64,000 nt of DNA, taken from contig NZ_CP123384.1 in NCBI RefSeq assembly GCF_040409955.1, positions 2,799,501 through 2,863,500 on the forward strand. Direction: 5' to 3'. Below are positions 17,648 to 24,792 of the stretch, in pieces. The DNA is from Salipiger sp. H15 (lineage in GTDB: Bacteria > Pseudomonadota > Alphaproteobacteria > Rhodobacterales > Rhodobacteraceae). Made by a program: the position numbers and the translations under genes. The notes beneath the pieces were generated by a model, which saw only the letters and a program-made list of their open reading frames with translations, made no database searches and had not been told where the DNA came from. Each line of letters opens with the position of its first letter. Position 1 is the first letter of the stretch.

Positions 17648-18315
17648 CAGAGCAGCCCGGCCCGATCGCCGCGGCCGGGCAGCTGCGCGACCTGCGCGCC
17701 GCCCAGCATGTCGGTCTCGATGCGCTCTCGCATCTTCAGCAGCAGCGCGTCGCAGTGGCGCTGCACCATGGTCACCTCGCCCGCGTTGAGCCCGAGTTCG
17801 CGCTCGAGGTGGTCGGGCAGCGTGCTGAGCGAGGTGCGCGTGACGCCGATCAGGTCCTCGAGCAGTTCCTGAACCCGGCTGGCGCGCACCAGGTCGCCGC
17901 GCTGCTCGGCCACGCGGTTGCGGTGGTACTCGGCCTCGGACCACTCGCGCAGTTCCTTGGCGGTGAGGCCGGATTCCTCCGCCTCCTGCCCGTCGTCGAG
18001 GTTGCGGAAGAGCAGCGCGTTCTGCGCGTTGCGCTCGTCGCGGCGCAGCCGGGTGTTGCGATCCTCGCTTTCCCGGTGCTGGCGCCAGGCCCAGCACTCG
18101 GTGAGGCTGAGCTCGTAGGCGACGCCGTTGCGGCCGCCGGCGAGCACCGGCATGCCCTTGCCGATCCAGTCGGTGATCGTGTTCTCCGACACGCCGAAGA
18201 CGCGGGAGAGGTCAGCGCGGTTGAGCGGCTCGCCGTCGTCGACCACGCCGTCCGGAAGCGGGTAGCGCGCGACGTCGAGCACGCTCCCGTCCGGAAGCGT
18301 GAGCCGGTCCTGCAT
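17647..18315 (-). CDS. Terminase small subunit, Nu1-like
   Basis: The 222-residue protein starts at ATG 18315 behind GAGGAC. It contains a winged-helix DNA-binding N-terminus, LNRADLSRVFGVSENTITDWIGKGMPV (residues about 30-57), which is the Nu1 pattern used to bind the cos site, followed by a long charged helical region (DRNTRLRRDERNAQNALLFRNL and AEYHRNRVAEQRGD) for oligomerisation. It overlaps the large-subunit gene by one base. A DUF1441-type annotation would be equally fitting. The cos site is not located; by analogy it would lie close upstream. Confidence 0.85.
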   Translation of the reverse strand: MQDRLTLPDGSVLDVARYPLPDGVVDDGEPLNRADLSRVFGVSENTITDWIGKGMPVLAGGRNGVAYELSLTECWAWRQHRESEDRNTRLRRDERNAQNALLFRNLDDGQEAEESGLTAKELREWSEAEYHRNRVAEQRGDLVRASRVQELLEDLIGVTRTSLSTLPDHLERELGLNAGEVTMVQRHCDALLLKMRERIETDMLGGAQVAQLPGRGDRAGLL

Positions 18316-18436
18316 CTCGATGTCCTCTGCAACAACAACAGGAACCCCAACAATCAGGGCTCGCCGAATTTGGCCTCTTGGATGTAACGGGGTGCGAATA
18401 ACCCCTGTGCGGGGGCATGGGGGGAAGGACCCACGC

Positions 18437-19147
18437 CTAGATTTTTGCCTTCAGCACCCGCCAGAGCGCCCGCTCGTAGGCCGCCGGCGCCGCAGCGGTC
18501 GCGACCTGCCGGCCGTGCTCCTCCATCGGGAACCGCGCCGAGTAGCTCGGCACCGTGTCCGAGAAGGCGAGCACCTTGCGGACCGTCTCGCCCCGCCGCT
18601 CGTAGACCCCCGGCGACAGCGCGCTCTCGGCCTGCGGCACGAAGTAGCCCGCGCGCCGCCTGCCCGCCCGGCGCCGCGCGGCCGCCGTCGTGTTCTGGTG
18701 GGCGTCGCCCTGCGCCCTGACCGCCGAGAGCACCTGCTGGATCAGCCCGGGCGAGAGGTTGCCGTAGCGGTTCCGCCGGGCCGCCGCCGTCGGCAGCACC
18801 GACTGGATGATCCCCTCGTACTTCATCCGCCGCGACAGCAGCTTCTCGAAGCCGGTCTGCGGGCGCCGCCCACCGGCCTCCTGCACCTCGAGGTAGTGCC
18901 TGCCGACCGGCTTGTCCTTGCGCTGGACCGTCGCCACCTGCGTCTGCGGCGAGGCCTTGCGCACGAAGAAGGCGTTCCGCGTGTAGGGCACCGGGCTGTC
19001 GAAGACCCGCGCCATCAGCTTCCTGTTCTCGCCGAAGACCGCGAAGGCCATGTCGTTCAGCGCCCAGGCGTTGAGCTTGGGAAGATCGGTGCGCAGGTTG
19101 TCGAGGTTGCGGTTCAGGCTGCGAAGCTCGGAGGCGTCGATCCGCAT
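18437..19147 (-). CDS. Minor tail protein Z-like protein
   Basis: A 236-residue basic protein with a good ribosome binding site (GGAGG, five bases before ATG 19147). The N-terminal half reads ASELRSLNRNLDNLRTDLPKLNAWALNDMAF and later YTRNAFFVRKASPQ, a pattern I associate with the lambda gpZ / HK97 gp10 group of tail completion proteins: a first helix, then a conversion segment of R/K-rich strands. It carries a very basic patch ARRRAGRRRAGYF near residue 160. It is unusual for such a gene to stand before the terminase genes. Assignment is tentative. Confidence 0.45.
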   Translation of the reverse strand: MRIDASELRSLNRNLDNLRTDLPKLNAWALNDMAFAVFGENRKLMARVFDSPVPYTRNAFFVRKASPQTQVATVQRKDKPVGRHYLEVQEAGGRRPQTGFEKLLSRRMKYEGIIQSVLPTAAARRNRYGNLSPGLIQQVLSAVRAQGDAHQNTTAAARRRAGRRRAGYFVPQAESALSPGVYERRGETVRKVLAFSDTVPSYSARFPMEEHGRQVATAAAPAAYERALWRVLKAKI

Positions 19148-19266
19148 GCTGACCTCCAGACATGGAAACGCCCGGCAGCGGATATGCCGCTCCGGGGGAA
19201 TCTCTTGAGCCGAGGACGCCGGTCTATAGGTCGATCAAAGCGCCTTCCGAAAAGAAAGGTTGATTA

Positions 19267-19722
19267 CTACGCGCGTCGGTGAAGAAGGAAGCGTAGCGCG
19301 GCACGAATAGGAAAGAAGATCGCGATTGCGGCGATCAGAACTCCGAAAAGGCCTGCGTACTGTACATCGAACGAACTCGGGTTTCTCAGGAACGCGACCA
19401 ATTCGAAAGTGACGCCACCGAAACCACCAATGACGCCCCCAGCCAACACGCCCAAGCCAACAACCGCGAAGGCTGGGACTGCGAAGGCGGTGCCCATTGC
19501 AGCGACGCCGATACCACCCACAGTAGCCGCCCAACCGCCGCCAATGATCGCTCCGCTAAAGAACCCCGCTACCGGAGCAATTAGGCGGGAAAGGAAGCTC
19601 TTTTGTTCAATGAAGAACCCTGCCACCAAGAAAACAAAGAGCATCGATAGAAACGTTGCGAAGACAGTGGGCAGGTGTTGCCAAGACCAACTCAAGACCT
19701 TTTGCCACAGACCAGAGAACAT
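19267..19722 (-). CDS. Small multi-pass membrane protein of unknown function
   Basis: The 151-residue product starts at ATG 19722 behind GAGGTGA; the longer frame lacks a binding site. Four or five hydrophobic segments are visible: about 17-36 (FATFLSMLFVFLVAGFF), 47-65, 70-90, 92-110 and 122-145, with Gly-zipper patterns such as GFFSGAIIGGGWAA and GLGVLAGGVIGGFGG. Its GC content is visibly lower than that of the late genes around it. It lies between early and late operons, where holins or superinfection-exclusion proteins are often found, but no holin family is recognised and no endolysin is next to it. An accessory gene picked up late is also possible. Confidence 0.55.
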   Translation of the reverse strand: MFSGLWQKVLSWSWQHLPTVFATFLSMLFVFLVAGFFIEQKSFLSRLIAPVAGFFSGAIIGGGWAATVGGIGVAAMGTAFAVPAFAVVGLGVLAGGVIGGFGGVTFELVAFLRNPSSFDVQYAGLFGVLIAAIAIFFPIRAALRFLLHRRA

Positions 19723-19992
19723 TTTCACCTCGCCACCTAACCAAGCCAATGATCTTGGTAACTTTAAAGGACTCCGCGATCCTGCCAGCAAGTCCCAAAA
19801 GCTGTTTCGCGAGAGATTTCTTTATCGTGTCCACCGCCCACAACAAAGCATAGGTAACCGCGTCAGTTTGTGCTCGTGTACGTCGACTTTTGACCTACTA
19901 CGGTACCCATGAAGACATCGCGGCCGTCTCCCGATCAATCCGGGCGCAATTGGTGATGATGACATAGTGCTACGGCCCGGTGAGGCTAAGGG
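19723..19992. other. Non-coding gap, lower GC
   Basis: About 270 bases between the membrane protein gene and the early gene ending at 19993. No open frame with a binding site, tRNA or strong hairpin was found. The low-GC composition continues from the membrane protein gene, which suggests both came in together. A late promoter for the terminase operon could be here or at 18316-18436 but no consensus is evident. Confidence 0.4.
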
Positions 19993-20856
19993 TCAAGCGC
20001 CCCTTTCACATGCCATCTCATATCCCTGCATACGGTTGAGTGCGGCCCGCAGCGCCGCGCGCAGGGCATCCCGGCTCTTTGCATCGACCTTCCAGCCGTG
20101 GGCCTGGAGCACTTGGGTCAACGAGAGGCCGCCGAGACAGACCTGGTCGACGAGTGTCCTCGACCGGACCGCCATGCGCTTGACGCCGCCGGGGCGAACA
20201 CGGCGCACCTCTTTCGCGAGTCCGTCGCCGATCCGGCGATGGAATTGGTGCAGGCGCTCCATGTCGCGAAGCACCGCTACCTCGCGTTCTCCGCCGCCGG
20301 AGCTCGAGGTCCGCGTTGTCTCGAGGCTCGAGCACTTGAGCCCGCTGGCGTTGCAGCGCTCGGTCAGCGCCGCATAGTCGCGCGCCGCCGCGATCTGGCC
20401 CGAGGTGAAGGGCGGAACGTAGCGCGGCTCCTGCCAGGTCGGCTCGCGCCATCCTCCTGCCGATGCCTCGGCGCAGCGCTCGAGATGCGTGCGCCGCGCC
20501 TGCGCCACAACGCCCCTGTGACGCCGCCGCGCCTGGTCATCCATCAGGTCGAAGGCATCGCCGAGCCGCGCCCGATCGCCAAGGCCCTCATCGTCGCGGA
20601 CCACACGCGGGCCGCTTTCGGTCATCACGGCCTTTCGCGGCACCTCGGCGATCACGGTCTTCCGTGCCGGCGCAACGGGGATCGCCGGGCTGCATCGACG
20701 CGGCGGCGTGGCCGTGGCGATGATCTCGCGGCATGCCGCATCCGACATGGAGAGCCGATCAAGCGCGGCCGAGAGCGCCGAGCGACCGGCACTCACCATG
20801 TGAAACGCCCGCCCGACCCATGCCGCTCCGCGACTGTTCACGTAAACCACCGTCAT
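19993..20856 (-). CDS. Early phage protein of unknown function, basic C-terminus
   Basis: The 287-residue protein overlaps the gene before it by ATGA (20853-20856). It is rich in Arg and Ala. The C-terminal third, from about 225 (RSRTLVDQVCLGGLSLTQVLQAHGWKVD) resembles a helix-turn-helix segment, with the final helix ALRAALRAALNRMQGYE. It is the last gene of the early leftward operon, where lambda carries the late antiterminator Q, so a late-gene activator role can be considered on position alone. I do not recognise the family, and the N-terminal 200 residues show no motif. Confidence 0.55.
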   Translation of the reverse strand: MTVVYVNSRGAAWVGRAFHMVSAGRSALSAALDRLSMSDAACREIIATATPPRRCSPAIPVAPARKTVIAEVPRKAVMTESGPRVVRDDEGLGDRARLGDAFDLMDDQARRRHRGVVAQARRTHLERCAEASAGGWREPTWQEPRYVPPFTSGQIAAARDYAALTERCNASGLKCSSLETTRTSSSGGGEREVAVLRDMERLHQFHRRIGDGLAKEVRRVRPGGVKRMAVRSRTLVDQVCLGGLSLTQVLQAHGWKVDAKSRDALRAALRAALNRMQGYEMACERGA

Positions 20857-21431
20857 GCTCTTACCTCCGGCAGCAGGGCCATTGCCCGCCGCTCCATGCC
20901 ATCAAACCAGCGTAGCCATTGCGCATCGCCGTCCCGCGCCATGCCGCGCCGTCCCCGATCGAGCATCAACTCGCGCTGCCGCGCCCATTCCTCCGAGCGC
21001 TCACGGATTGCCCGCCGGTCACCGTCGGTGAGTGGCGGGCGCTTGCGCCTTTCGAGAAAGGCGAACTCGGCAACGAGCACCCCTTCCTCGAGAGCCTTCG
21101 GCCCACGCGCGGAGCCGAACCAGCTGAGGATGGTCGGGTGCTCCTCGACCGGACGCGGCGCCACCGCCTCGGCCAGCGCCGAGATCGTCGCCATCGACGG
21201 CCAGGCATCTCGTGCCTTGCCCTCGCCCCGGTAGCGAAGCATGTCGCGCAGCGTCCCGAGCTGCGTGTCGCTCATGTAGGCCAGCGCGTCGGCGAGCTTC
21301 ACCAGGAAGCCCTCGTGCTGATCGAGCTTCACGTTGCCCGGTTTTCGGAAGCCGTGCTCGGCCAGTGGCTCGATCAGGAGGCGCCGCACCCTGCCCCGCT
21401 TGGTTTCGGTGGTGATCTGCTCTTCGGTCAT
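20853..21431 (-). CDS. Early phage protein of unknown function
   Basis: The 192-residue product is soluble, basic and mostly helical. It opens with MTEEQITTETKRGRVRRLLIEPLAEHGFRK and contains ALAYMSDTQLGTLRDMLRYRG and several Arg/Glu-rich helices. Its ATG at 21431 overlaps the stop of a 28-codon microORF, and its own stop overlaps the next gene, both as ATGA, so all are probably translated as a coupled chain. No family is recognised; a DNA-related early function is likely only by place. Confidence 0.55.
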   Translation of the reverse strand: MTEEQITTETKRGRVRRLLIEPLAEHGFRKPGNVKLDQHEGFLVKLADALAYMSDTQLGTLRDMLRYRGEGKARDAWPSMATISALAEAVAPRPVEEHPTILSWFGSARGPKALEEGVLVAEFAFLERRKRPPLTDGDRRAIRERSEEWARQRELMLDRGRRGMARDGDAQWLRWFDGMERRAMALLPEVRA

Positions 21432-21514
21432 GGCCAGCTCCTCTTCTCGGCCAATCCTGGGTTATCCACAGGTGGGGTCGGCGGGATCGGAGCGAACCGG
21501 AAGTATTCTTTCAT
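21428..21514 (-). CDS. MicroORF of 28 residues in ATGA chain
   Basis: The frame reads MKEYFRFAPIPPTPP then VDNPGLAEKRSWP and is bounded on both sides by ATGA overlaps: its ATG shares bases with the stop of the 35-codon microORF, and its TGA shares bases with the start of the 192-residue gene. A purine-rich stretch GGAGATGAGAAAAAA precedes it. The central Pro-rich segment is unlike random translation. It may be a real peptide or simply keep ribosomes coupled. Too short for family assignment. Confidence 0.4.
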   Translation of the reverse strand: MKEYFRFAPIPPTPPVDNPGLAEKRSWP

Positions 21515-21618
21515 TTTTTTCTCATCTCCTTTCCTCTCTGGTGACGACAGAACTTCGCAAGTTCTGTCACGCGTCTGATCGGTTCTGTCACACGTGACAA
21601 AACCGGTTGTTTGCTCAT
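21511..21618 (-). CDS. MicroORF of 35 residues in ATGA chain
   Basis: The frame begins at ATG 21618, overlapping the stop of the 209-residue gene as ATGA, and ends at 21511, overlapping the next microORF in the same manner. The peptide is basic, with near-repeat RVTEPIR and RVTELAKF and a C-terminus KEMRKK. The repeat comes from DNA direct repeats TGACAGAAC. It holds a perfect 23-bp palindrome (separate entry), so the DNA may have a second job. Unknown function. Confidence 0.4.
   Translation of the reverse strand: MSKQPVLSRVTEPIRRVTELAKFCRHQRGKEMRKK
21546..21568. repeat. Perfect palindrome, 10-bp arms and 3-bp centre
   Basis: The arms are GACAGAACTT and AAGTTCTGTC around CGC. It lies within the 35-codon microORF. 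Together with a second nearby copy of TGACAGAAC (minus strand, near 21583-21591) it forms a small cluster of one inverted and one direct repeat. It may be a protein binding site, an origin-type iteron cluster, or an RNA hairpin; no T-run follows, so it is not a standard terminator. Confidence 0.65.
21586..21599. repeat. Palindrome TGTCACACGTGACA
   Basis: A 14-bp site with six-base arms TGTCAC and GTGACA around AC, 17 bases right of the 23-bp palindrome and sharing the TGTCA element with it. Part of the same cluster of repeats in the early region. Confidence 0.5.
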
Positions 21619-22244
21619 CTTCTGAAATCGGTGGTTCCGAGGTACTCCATTCCCTCGAGGATGCGCCCGGCCGTGCGGTTGCCGTGCGGATAGGTGTCTT
21701 CGAGCCAACGATGCAGTCGGACGACGTAGCGCTGGTCGGAGGCGAGCCGCTCCGAGCCGATCTCAGCGACGGCCTTGCGCAGCCGGCTGATCGCCTGCCG
21801 CTCGCGATCCGCGTCCGCCCGATCCTTCGCCTTCTGCTTCCAGTCGAGCGCATCGACGGCAACCTCGGTGACGGTCCGGTGCATCAGCCGGATTTCCCCC
21901 GAGCCGATGATGCGGCAGCGCACCCAGCCGTAGAGCGGGCTGGGATCGCGGCGCAGGTAGCCCTCCCATGTCTCGATCGGCATGCCGAGGATCCACGCCT
22001 GGCGCTTGGGCTCGACGGGCAGCGTGCCGACAGGGTCCTGCAACTGCGCCTTGCACCAAAGCGCCATGGCGAGCCCCAGCACGTCCCAGTCACCACGGCT
22101 CTTGCTGGCGAGGAAGAAGTCGCTCTCCAGGAGGCTCTGGTGATGCATCTTGAAATAGCTGTGCGCCTCCAGGCGCTCGCCGGCCGGGATCGGGTATTGC
22201 GGCAGGTCGGTCACGTCCGACACGCGGGTCAGGCTCAATGTCAT
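21615..22244 (-). CDS. Early phage protein, possibly replication-related
   Basis: The 209-residue protein starts at ATG 22244, overlapping the HTH gene upstream by ATGA. The region YFKMHHQSLLESDFF, WDVLGLAMALWCKAQLQDPVGTLP and LYGWVRCRII resembles the layout of DUF1376-type proteins, which accompany phage replication functions, with a first hydrophobic strand, a middle GLAMALWC segment and a C-terminal charged helix (DWKQKAKDRADADRERQAI). The resemblance is not strong enough to assign a family. Its position among regulators and before the repeat cluster is compatible with a replication initiator or primosome role. Confidence 0.5.
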   Translation of the reverse strand: MTLSLTRVSDVTDLPQYPIPAGERLEAHSYFKMHHQSLLESDFFLASKSRGDWDVLGLAMALWCKAQLQDPVGTLPVEPKRQAWILGMPIETWEGYLRRDPSPLYGWVRCRIIGSGEIRLMHRTVTEVAVDALDWKQKAKDRADADRERQAISRLRKAVAEIGSERLASDQRYVVRLHRWLEDTYPHGNRTAGRILEGMEYLGTTDFRR

Positions 22245-22858
22245 GCGAGCGCCCTCCGCATTTCCTCAGCGACGAAGGGCTCGAGCATCGTGAGCACGCG
22301 CGGGTCTGCCGGGGTCATCGCGAAGGCACGGCGGGCAGCCTCGCGCAGCATGCACGTGCGCGGATCGTCCCCACCGTCCTCGAGGGTCATCTCCGCGCGC
22401 GCGTTCAGTGCCAGGCCGAAGCGCAGCCGCCAGCGCTGCACCGTGTAGGCGGACACGTTGAGGCACGCGGCGATTTCGGCGTCCTTGAGTCCCTCGGAGT
22501 GCTTCGCGCGGAGCTCGTCCTCAGAAAAGGCGATCGGGCCCTTGGGACGTCCGACGCTGCCCTCGGTCAGGTTCGCGGCCAGCCCGAGCGCCCTGCGCCG
22601 CCTTGCGATGGTCGACAGGGCGACCCCTAGCGCATGAGCGAGATCGGCGTCCGAGCGCCCTTCGGCATGGAGCGACTGAAGCTGAGCATCGTCGAACCTC
22701 TGGGCCGTGGCCACCGCCGGCAACGCGAGTTCGAGCCGCAACTTCCTGACGAGGCTCCGACCGCACCCGAGCTTCCCTGCGATCGCGCCATCGGACAGGC
22801 CGGCTCGCCAGTGCTTCCGCAACTTGCGTTTCATCGCCGCGTGGTCCGACCTATCCAT
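22241..22858 (-). CDS. DNA-binding protein with tandem helix-turn-helix units
   Basis: The 205-residue protein starts most likely at ATG 22858, which has GAGG at the right distance; a GTG four codons upstream is in frame. Three homeodomain-like HTH units follow one another: GLSDGAIAGKLGCGRSLVRKLR (about 21-42), GRSDADLAHALGVALSTIARRR (about 67-88), and GLKDAEIAACLNVSAYTVQRWR (about 122-143). Each has the AxxLGVS/TxxR-type turn of Hin-like resolvase domains. The repeats suggest binding to a long, modular operator. It sits right after the CII-like gene in the early operon. It may control replication or late genes. No catalytic domain is present. Confidence 0.7.
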   Translation of the reverse strand: MDRSDHAAMKRKLRKHWRAGLSDGAIAGKLGCGRSLVRKLRLELALPAVATAQRFDDAQLQSLHAEGRSDADLAHALGVALSTIARRRRALGLAANLTEGSVGRPKGPIAFSEDELRAKHSEGLKDAEIAACLNVSAYTVQRWRLRFGLALNARAEMTLEDGGDDPRTCMLREAARRAFAMTPADPRVLTMLEPFVAEEMRRALA

Positions 22859-22942
22859 GACAAACCTCACAAGAGATCATGCGCGGTGCCTGCGGACGGC
22901 GATCTCCGAACATTACAACACACAAAGAAGACGGAAGGCCGG

Positions 22943-23404
22943 TCATGCCGCGCACCTGTTGGCCAGAATGGCCGCCTTGGCGCGGAGCAGCGCCGCGACC
23001 GCCTCGTCGATCTCGCGCTCTGCGTCTGCGATTGACCGGCTCGAAGCCTTTTCTGCCGCCCGGATCGCCGCCGCCTGCGCCTCGCCGCACTCCCGCGCGA
23101 TCTCGCCGCAATGCGCATAGAGCGAGGTGACATTTGTTGCGCTCACGACCGGCTGGAACACTCCGCCGGCCAGCCCGGCGAAGTGCCGAGCCAAGGGCAC
23201 CGCGGCCGCAGGGCAGTCCATCGCCAAGCGGTGCAGATAATTGACGCCGATCCCGCCTGGGCGGTCCTCGTTGTCCTCCATCCCGTAGGACAGGGTTGAA
23301 CCGCGGATGCCGAGGAAGGCCGCAACGTCCTGATGGCGCTTGCCGGTCGCCTCGACCGCCTCGCAGACCGCGTTCTGGATCGTCGCGTAACGCTGGGGTC
23401 TCAT
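22943..23404 (-). CDS. CII/CP76-like phage regulatory protein
   Basis: The 153-residue protein starts at ATG 23404 with GAGG upstream. The N-terminal part (NAVCEAVEATGKRHQDVAAFLGIRGSTLSYGM) is a helix-turn-helix of the lambda-repressor type, and the following LHRLAMDCPAAAVPLARHFAGLAGGVF is typical of the CP76/CII family of P2- and lambda-like phages. The C-terminal region is helical, with conserved Ala-Glu repeats. It comes right after cro in the rightward-equivalent operon, the position of cII in lambda, so control of the lysis-lysogeny choice is likely. Family identification is by pattern. Confidence 0.55.
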   Translation of the reverse strand: MRPQRYATIQNAVCEAVEATGKRHQDVAAFLGIRGSTLSYGMEDNEDRPGGIGVNYLHRLAMDCPAAAVPLARHFAGLAGGVFQPVVSATNVTSLYAHCGEIARECGEAQAAAIRAAEKASSRSIADAEREIDEAVAALLRAKAAILANRCAA

Positions 23405-23479
23405 GTGAAGAGCCTCGTTTCGTTTAGCTGGAGAAATTTGCGGTGCTGACCCATGGTCACAACAAATGTCAGCACGGGT

Positions 23480-23710
23480 TCAGGCAGCGGTTTCAGTGGG
23501 TGGGATGAAGTCAGTGGGCTCAAGTTCGACCCCTTTCTTCCTGGCCAGCGCCACGAGTCTCGGCACGTGCCGATAAGGAATGAGTCCGTTGGTACCGCCC
23601 TTCGAGCGAGGTGCTTGCCACATCGAGACGCGTGTTCGGTGGATGCCAATCGCCTCGGCTACTGCGGTCGGGCCACCGAGGGCGGCGATTATTCGGCTTG
23701 CGGGTTCCAT
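23480..23710 (-). CDS. Cro-like repressor, YdaS-type HTH
   Basis: The 76-residue protein reads ASRIIAALGGPTAVAEAIGIHRTRVSMWQ, an HTH with the YdaS/Cro family turn, followed by GLIPYRHVPRLVALARKKGVEL. It is divergent from the S24 repressor gene, with 62 bases between, as cro is to cI. There is no ribosome binding site. A promoter TTGCGA-17-TACGTT places the transcript start on the A of the ATG, so the mRNA is probably leaderless. It would repress the same operators as the CI-like protein and drive lytic growth. Good confidence in the regulatory role. Confidence 0.85.
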   Translation of the reverse strand: MEPASRIIAALGGPTAVAEAIGIHRTRVSMWQAPRSKGGTNGLIPYRHVPRLVALARKKGVELEPTDFIPPTETAA

Positions 23711-23716
23711 GTCGCA

Positions 23717-23745
23717 AACGTAGCGTTTTTAGCTACACCTCGCAA
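23717..23745 (-). promoter_or_regulatory. Leftward early promoter (PR-like) for cro
   Basis: On the minus strand the -35 element is TTGCGA (23740-23745) and the -10 element is TACGTT (23717-23722), with a 17-bp spacer. Operator copy 1 fills most of the spacer, so a bound repressor would block the polymerase. Seven bases past the -10 lies the first base of the cro ATG. The same architecture recurs at 29214-29242. Confidence 0.7.
23719..23737. promoter_or_regulatory. Operator copy 1, CGTAGCGTTTTTAGCTACA
   Basis: A 19-bp near-palindrome with arms GTAGC and GCTAC, in the spacer of the cro promoter. It matches three other sites in the window (23753, 29189, 29222), all 19 bp long and with the consensus TGTAGCKnnnnnMGYTACA. 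Centre-to-centre distance to copy 2 is 34 bp. Confidence 0.8.
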
Positions 23746-23752
23746 CATGCTT

Positions 23753-23771
23753 TGTAGCGAATTTCGTTACA
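23753..23771. promoter_or_regulatory. Operator copy 2, TGTAGCGAATTTCGTTACA
   Basis: A 19-bp near-palindrome that ends one base before the start codon of the repressor gene. Occupancy would affect repressor transcription itself, as in autoregulation of cI. The match to the other three copies is close (TGTARCG arms). Confidence 0.8.
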
Positions 23772-23772
23772 G

Positions 23773-24459
23773 ATGAGCGCTGCGCGCACCGATAAACTGC
23801 GCTGGAACATGCTTTCGCGAACACCCATATCAACGCCACTTCACGCGTGGCTCAACAAAGCTCTGGAATTCTCAGGGCTTAGCCAAACTGCGCTCGCAGA
23901 AAAACTCGACGCGGTGGTCCCCAAGAAAGTTGATCGATCGACCATCAACAAGATGGTCCTCGGGAAGCGCGCAATTTCGGCCGAGGAGCTCCTCCGCATT
24001 TCGGAGATTACGGGCTTTGCGGTGCCCGGCGAAACGCCCATGACACCGACCATTGCCATCGCAGGAAGGGTTGGTGCTGGCGCTCAGGTACCAGTTTTCG
24101 ATGCCTACTCGAAAGGTGCTGGACCCCAAGTGGAATGCCCGCCGGGCCTATCGCCACATGGAGTGGTCGCAGTTGAGGTCGAAGGTGACAGCATGGAGCC
24201 CGTGTATAGCGCCGGGGATCTTTTGTTCTACACTCGCGAGGCGCACGATGGCGTACCAGCCCAAGTGATCGGCCACAGATGCGTGGTGGAAGACGAAAAT
24301 GGTATGGGCTGGGTCAAACAAGTGAAGCCAGGAGACGAGCCAGGTCTGTTTCACTTGATCTCATTGAACCCTGGCGCCAACACAATGTGGAACAAGCGCT
24401 TGAAATGGGCCGCGCGCGTTCGTCTTCACTGGCCGGCGGAGCTTGCCAGAAGGGTCTAA
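23773..24459 (+). CDS. CI-type repressor, LexA-like S24 autoprotease
   Basis: The 228-residue protein has an N-terminal HTH (AWLNKALEFSGLSQTALAEKLDAV... INKMVLGKRAISAEELLRI, about 25-80) and a C-terminal S24 peptidase domain. The cleavage site is Ala97-Gly98 in IAIAGRVGAG. The nucleophile is Ser140 in EGDSMEP, and the partner Lys is in WVKQVKPG, so RecA-stimulated self-cleavage and induction by DNA damage are expected. No ribosome binding site precedes ATG 23773, so the maintenance transcript may be leaderless, as in lambda. An internal ATG ahead of SRTPIS is an alternative start. It keeps the prophage silent through the four operators. Confidence 0.92.
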   Translation: MSAARTDKLRWNMLSRTPISTPLHAWLNKALEFSGLSQTALAEKLDAVVPKKVDRSTINKMVLGKRAISAEELLRISEITGFAVPGETPMTPTIAIAGRVGAGAQVPVFDAYSKGAGPQVECPPGLSPHGVVAVEVEGDSMEPVYSAGDLLFYTREAHDGVPAQVIGHRCVVEDENGMGWVKQVKPGDEPGLFHLISLNPGANTMWNKRLKWAARVRLHWPAELARRV

Positions 24460-24792
24460 CGATTGGCTTAGGGAGCGCTCTTCACAGCGAGGTTCGGCCT
24501 TCCACGCGGACGCGACATCGGCCTTAAGTTGCCGTTCAGGCTCTGTGAAGCAGATGACCGAAGGCAGCCCAAAGTTGCCGGTCGTGTCAGACGCGGAATG
24601 CGCCTAGTGACAGCCCAAATCTGCCGTCCATAATGGGCGCGGAGGAGTTCCACTACAAATTCAATGTCGGCGCTTGCTCGAGGAAGCCCGTATAGCTCGT
24701 CGGAGCGCATGCATGCCACAGTCAGAGTCCTGGAGCCGTCGCCAGCTTTGTGCCACCTTTCGGAAGGCACCGGTACTGCTTAGTGTTGGTAT
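24460..24792. repeat. Non-coding stretch with three degenerate CCnAAnTTGCCG units
   Basis: No gene is seen in the 333 bases between the repressor and the HNH gene. Three related units occur: CCTTAAGTTGCCGTTC (from 24522), CCCAAAGTTGCCGGTC (from 24568) and CCCAAATCTGCCGTCC (from 24613), spaced about 45 bp. Such units look like decayed intergenic repeats of the host family rather than phage sequence. A promoter for the HNH gene would be expected here but none with good -35 and -10 is evident. Confidence 0.4.

Noticed and set aside
15485..18097. An 870-residue terminase frame starting at 18097
   Set aside because: The first 150 residues overlap the small terminase gene in another frame and are low-complexity Arg/Ala; the real start at 17647 is coupled to the stop of the small subunit.
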